A stretch of 5,985 bases of DNA from the NCBI GenBank assembly GCA_012329085.1, contig JAAXQB010000198.1:1-5985 (forward strand). The letters run 5' to 3'. Below, piece after piece: positions 5,929 to 5,985 of the stretch. Numbering within the stretch: position 1 is the first letter of the stretch; every line of letters starts with the position of its first letter. This stretch comes from Methanosarcinales archaeon (GTDB taxonomy: Archaea > Halobacteriota > Methanosarcinia > Methanosarcinales > Methanosarcinaceae). The notes beneath the pieces are model-generated. The model was given only the letters and a program-made list of their open reading frames with translations. It was not told where the DNA came from and searched no databases. Position numbers and translations under genes: made by a program.

Positions 5929-5936
5929 TTTTATAT
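5929..5936 (+). promoter_or_regulatory. Candidate archaeal TATA box for the gene at the right edge
   Basis: TTTTATAT preceded by a purine-rich GTAAAAAC stretch (BRE-like). A start site about 25 nt downstream falls almost on ATG 5961, which would make a leaderless or nearly leaderless transcript. Confidence 0.4.
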
Positions 5937-5960
5937 CAGATAAATTATAATTATGGGGGT

Positions 5961-5985
5961 ATGATATCTATTAAAAGGGCATTAA
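5961..5985 (+). CDS. Probable 5' end of a gene leaving the window
   Basis: ATG 5961 opens a frame reading MISIKRAL to the window edge, correctly placed behind a TATA-like box at 5929-5936. GGGGGT directly before the ATG is too close to act as a normal ribosome binding site, which suits a leaderless message. Eight residues are too few to name a product. The KRAL start recalls the beginning of purH-type proteins, but I give this no weight. Confidence 0.35.

Overview
This is a very AT-rich archaeal window, almost certainly from a methanogen of the order Methanobacteriales; a Methanobrevibacter-like genome is my best guess. The anchor is a complete mch gene (methenyl-tetrahydromethanopterin cyclohydrolase, 4629-5579), an enzyme of the C1 pathway of methanogenesis. 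Archaeal-type TATA boxes (TTTATATAA and similar) and purine-rich ribosome binding sites agree with this.

Layout. 1-493: a perfect 46-bp inverted repeat encloses the wreck of an IS1634/IS4-type transposase (minus strand). 494-711: non-coding. 712-2263: an IS66-family transposase pseudogene (plus strand) with two in-frame stops, one single-base deletion and three insertions of short palindromes. 2264-3160: a gene-free, very AT-rich stretch holding four palindromes. 3161-3871: an intact membrane protein of unknown function that appears to consist of two duplicated halves, each with an HxxH motif and an SD-x2-LP motif. 3872-4628: a gene-free stretch with two or three palindromes and a candidate promoter. 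4629-5579: mch. 5580-5960: a doubtful small ORF, one palindrome, a second hairpin and a TATA box. 5961-5985: the probable first codons of a gene that runs out of the window.

The most interesting content is a dispersed family of about 21-nt palindromes: 9-nt arms GCTCGTTCG and CGAACGAGC around a TTC loop. I count 13 copies in 6 kb, in both orientations, singly or in tandem with a 25-nt period. The arms vary by paired changes (G-C to A-T, C-G to T-A) that preserve the stem. Three insertions lie inside the IS66 transposase. There the reading frame on either side allows the inserted length to be estimated at about 53, 25 and 53 nt, and one insertion splits the conserved FDET catalytic motif. This suggests a mobile or once-mobile miniature palindromic element, comparable in form to Rickettsia palindromic elements or bacterial REPs, but not frame-preserving here.

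The two intact genes stand alone, with long intergenic spacers and no operon structure. The accessory DNA between them is a graveyard of insertion sequences colonised by the palindromes.
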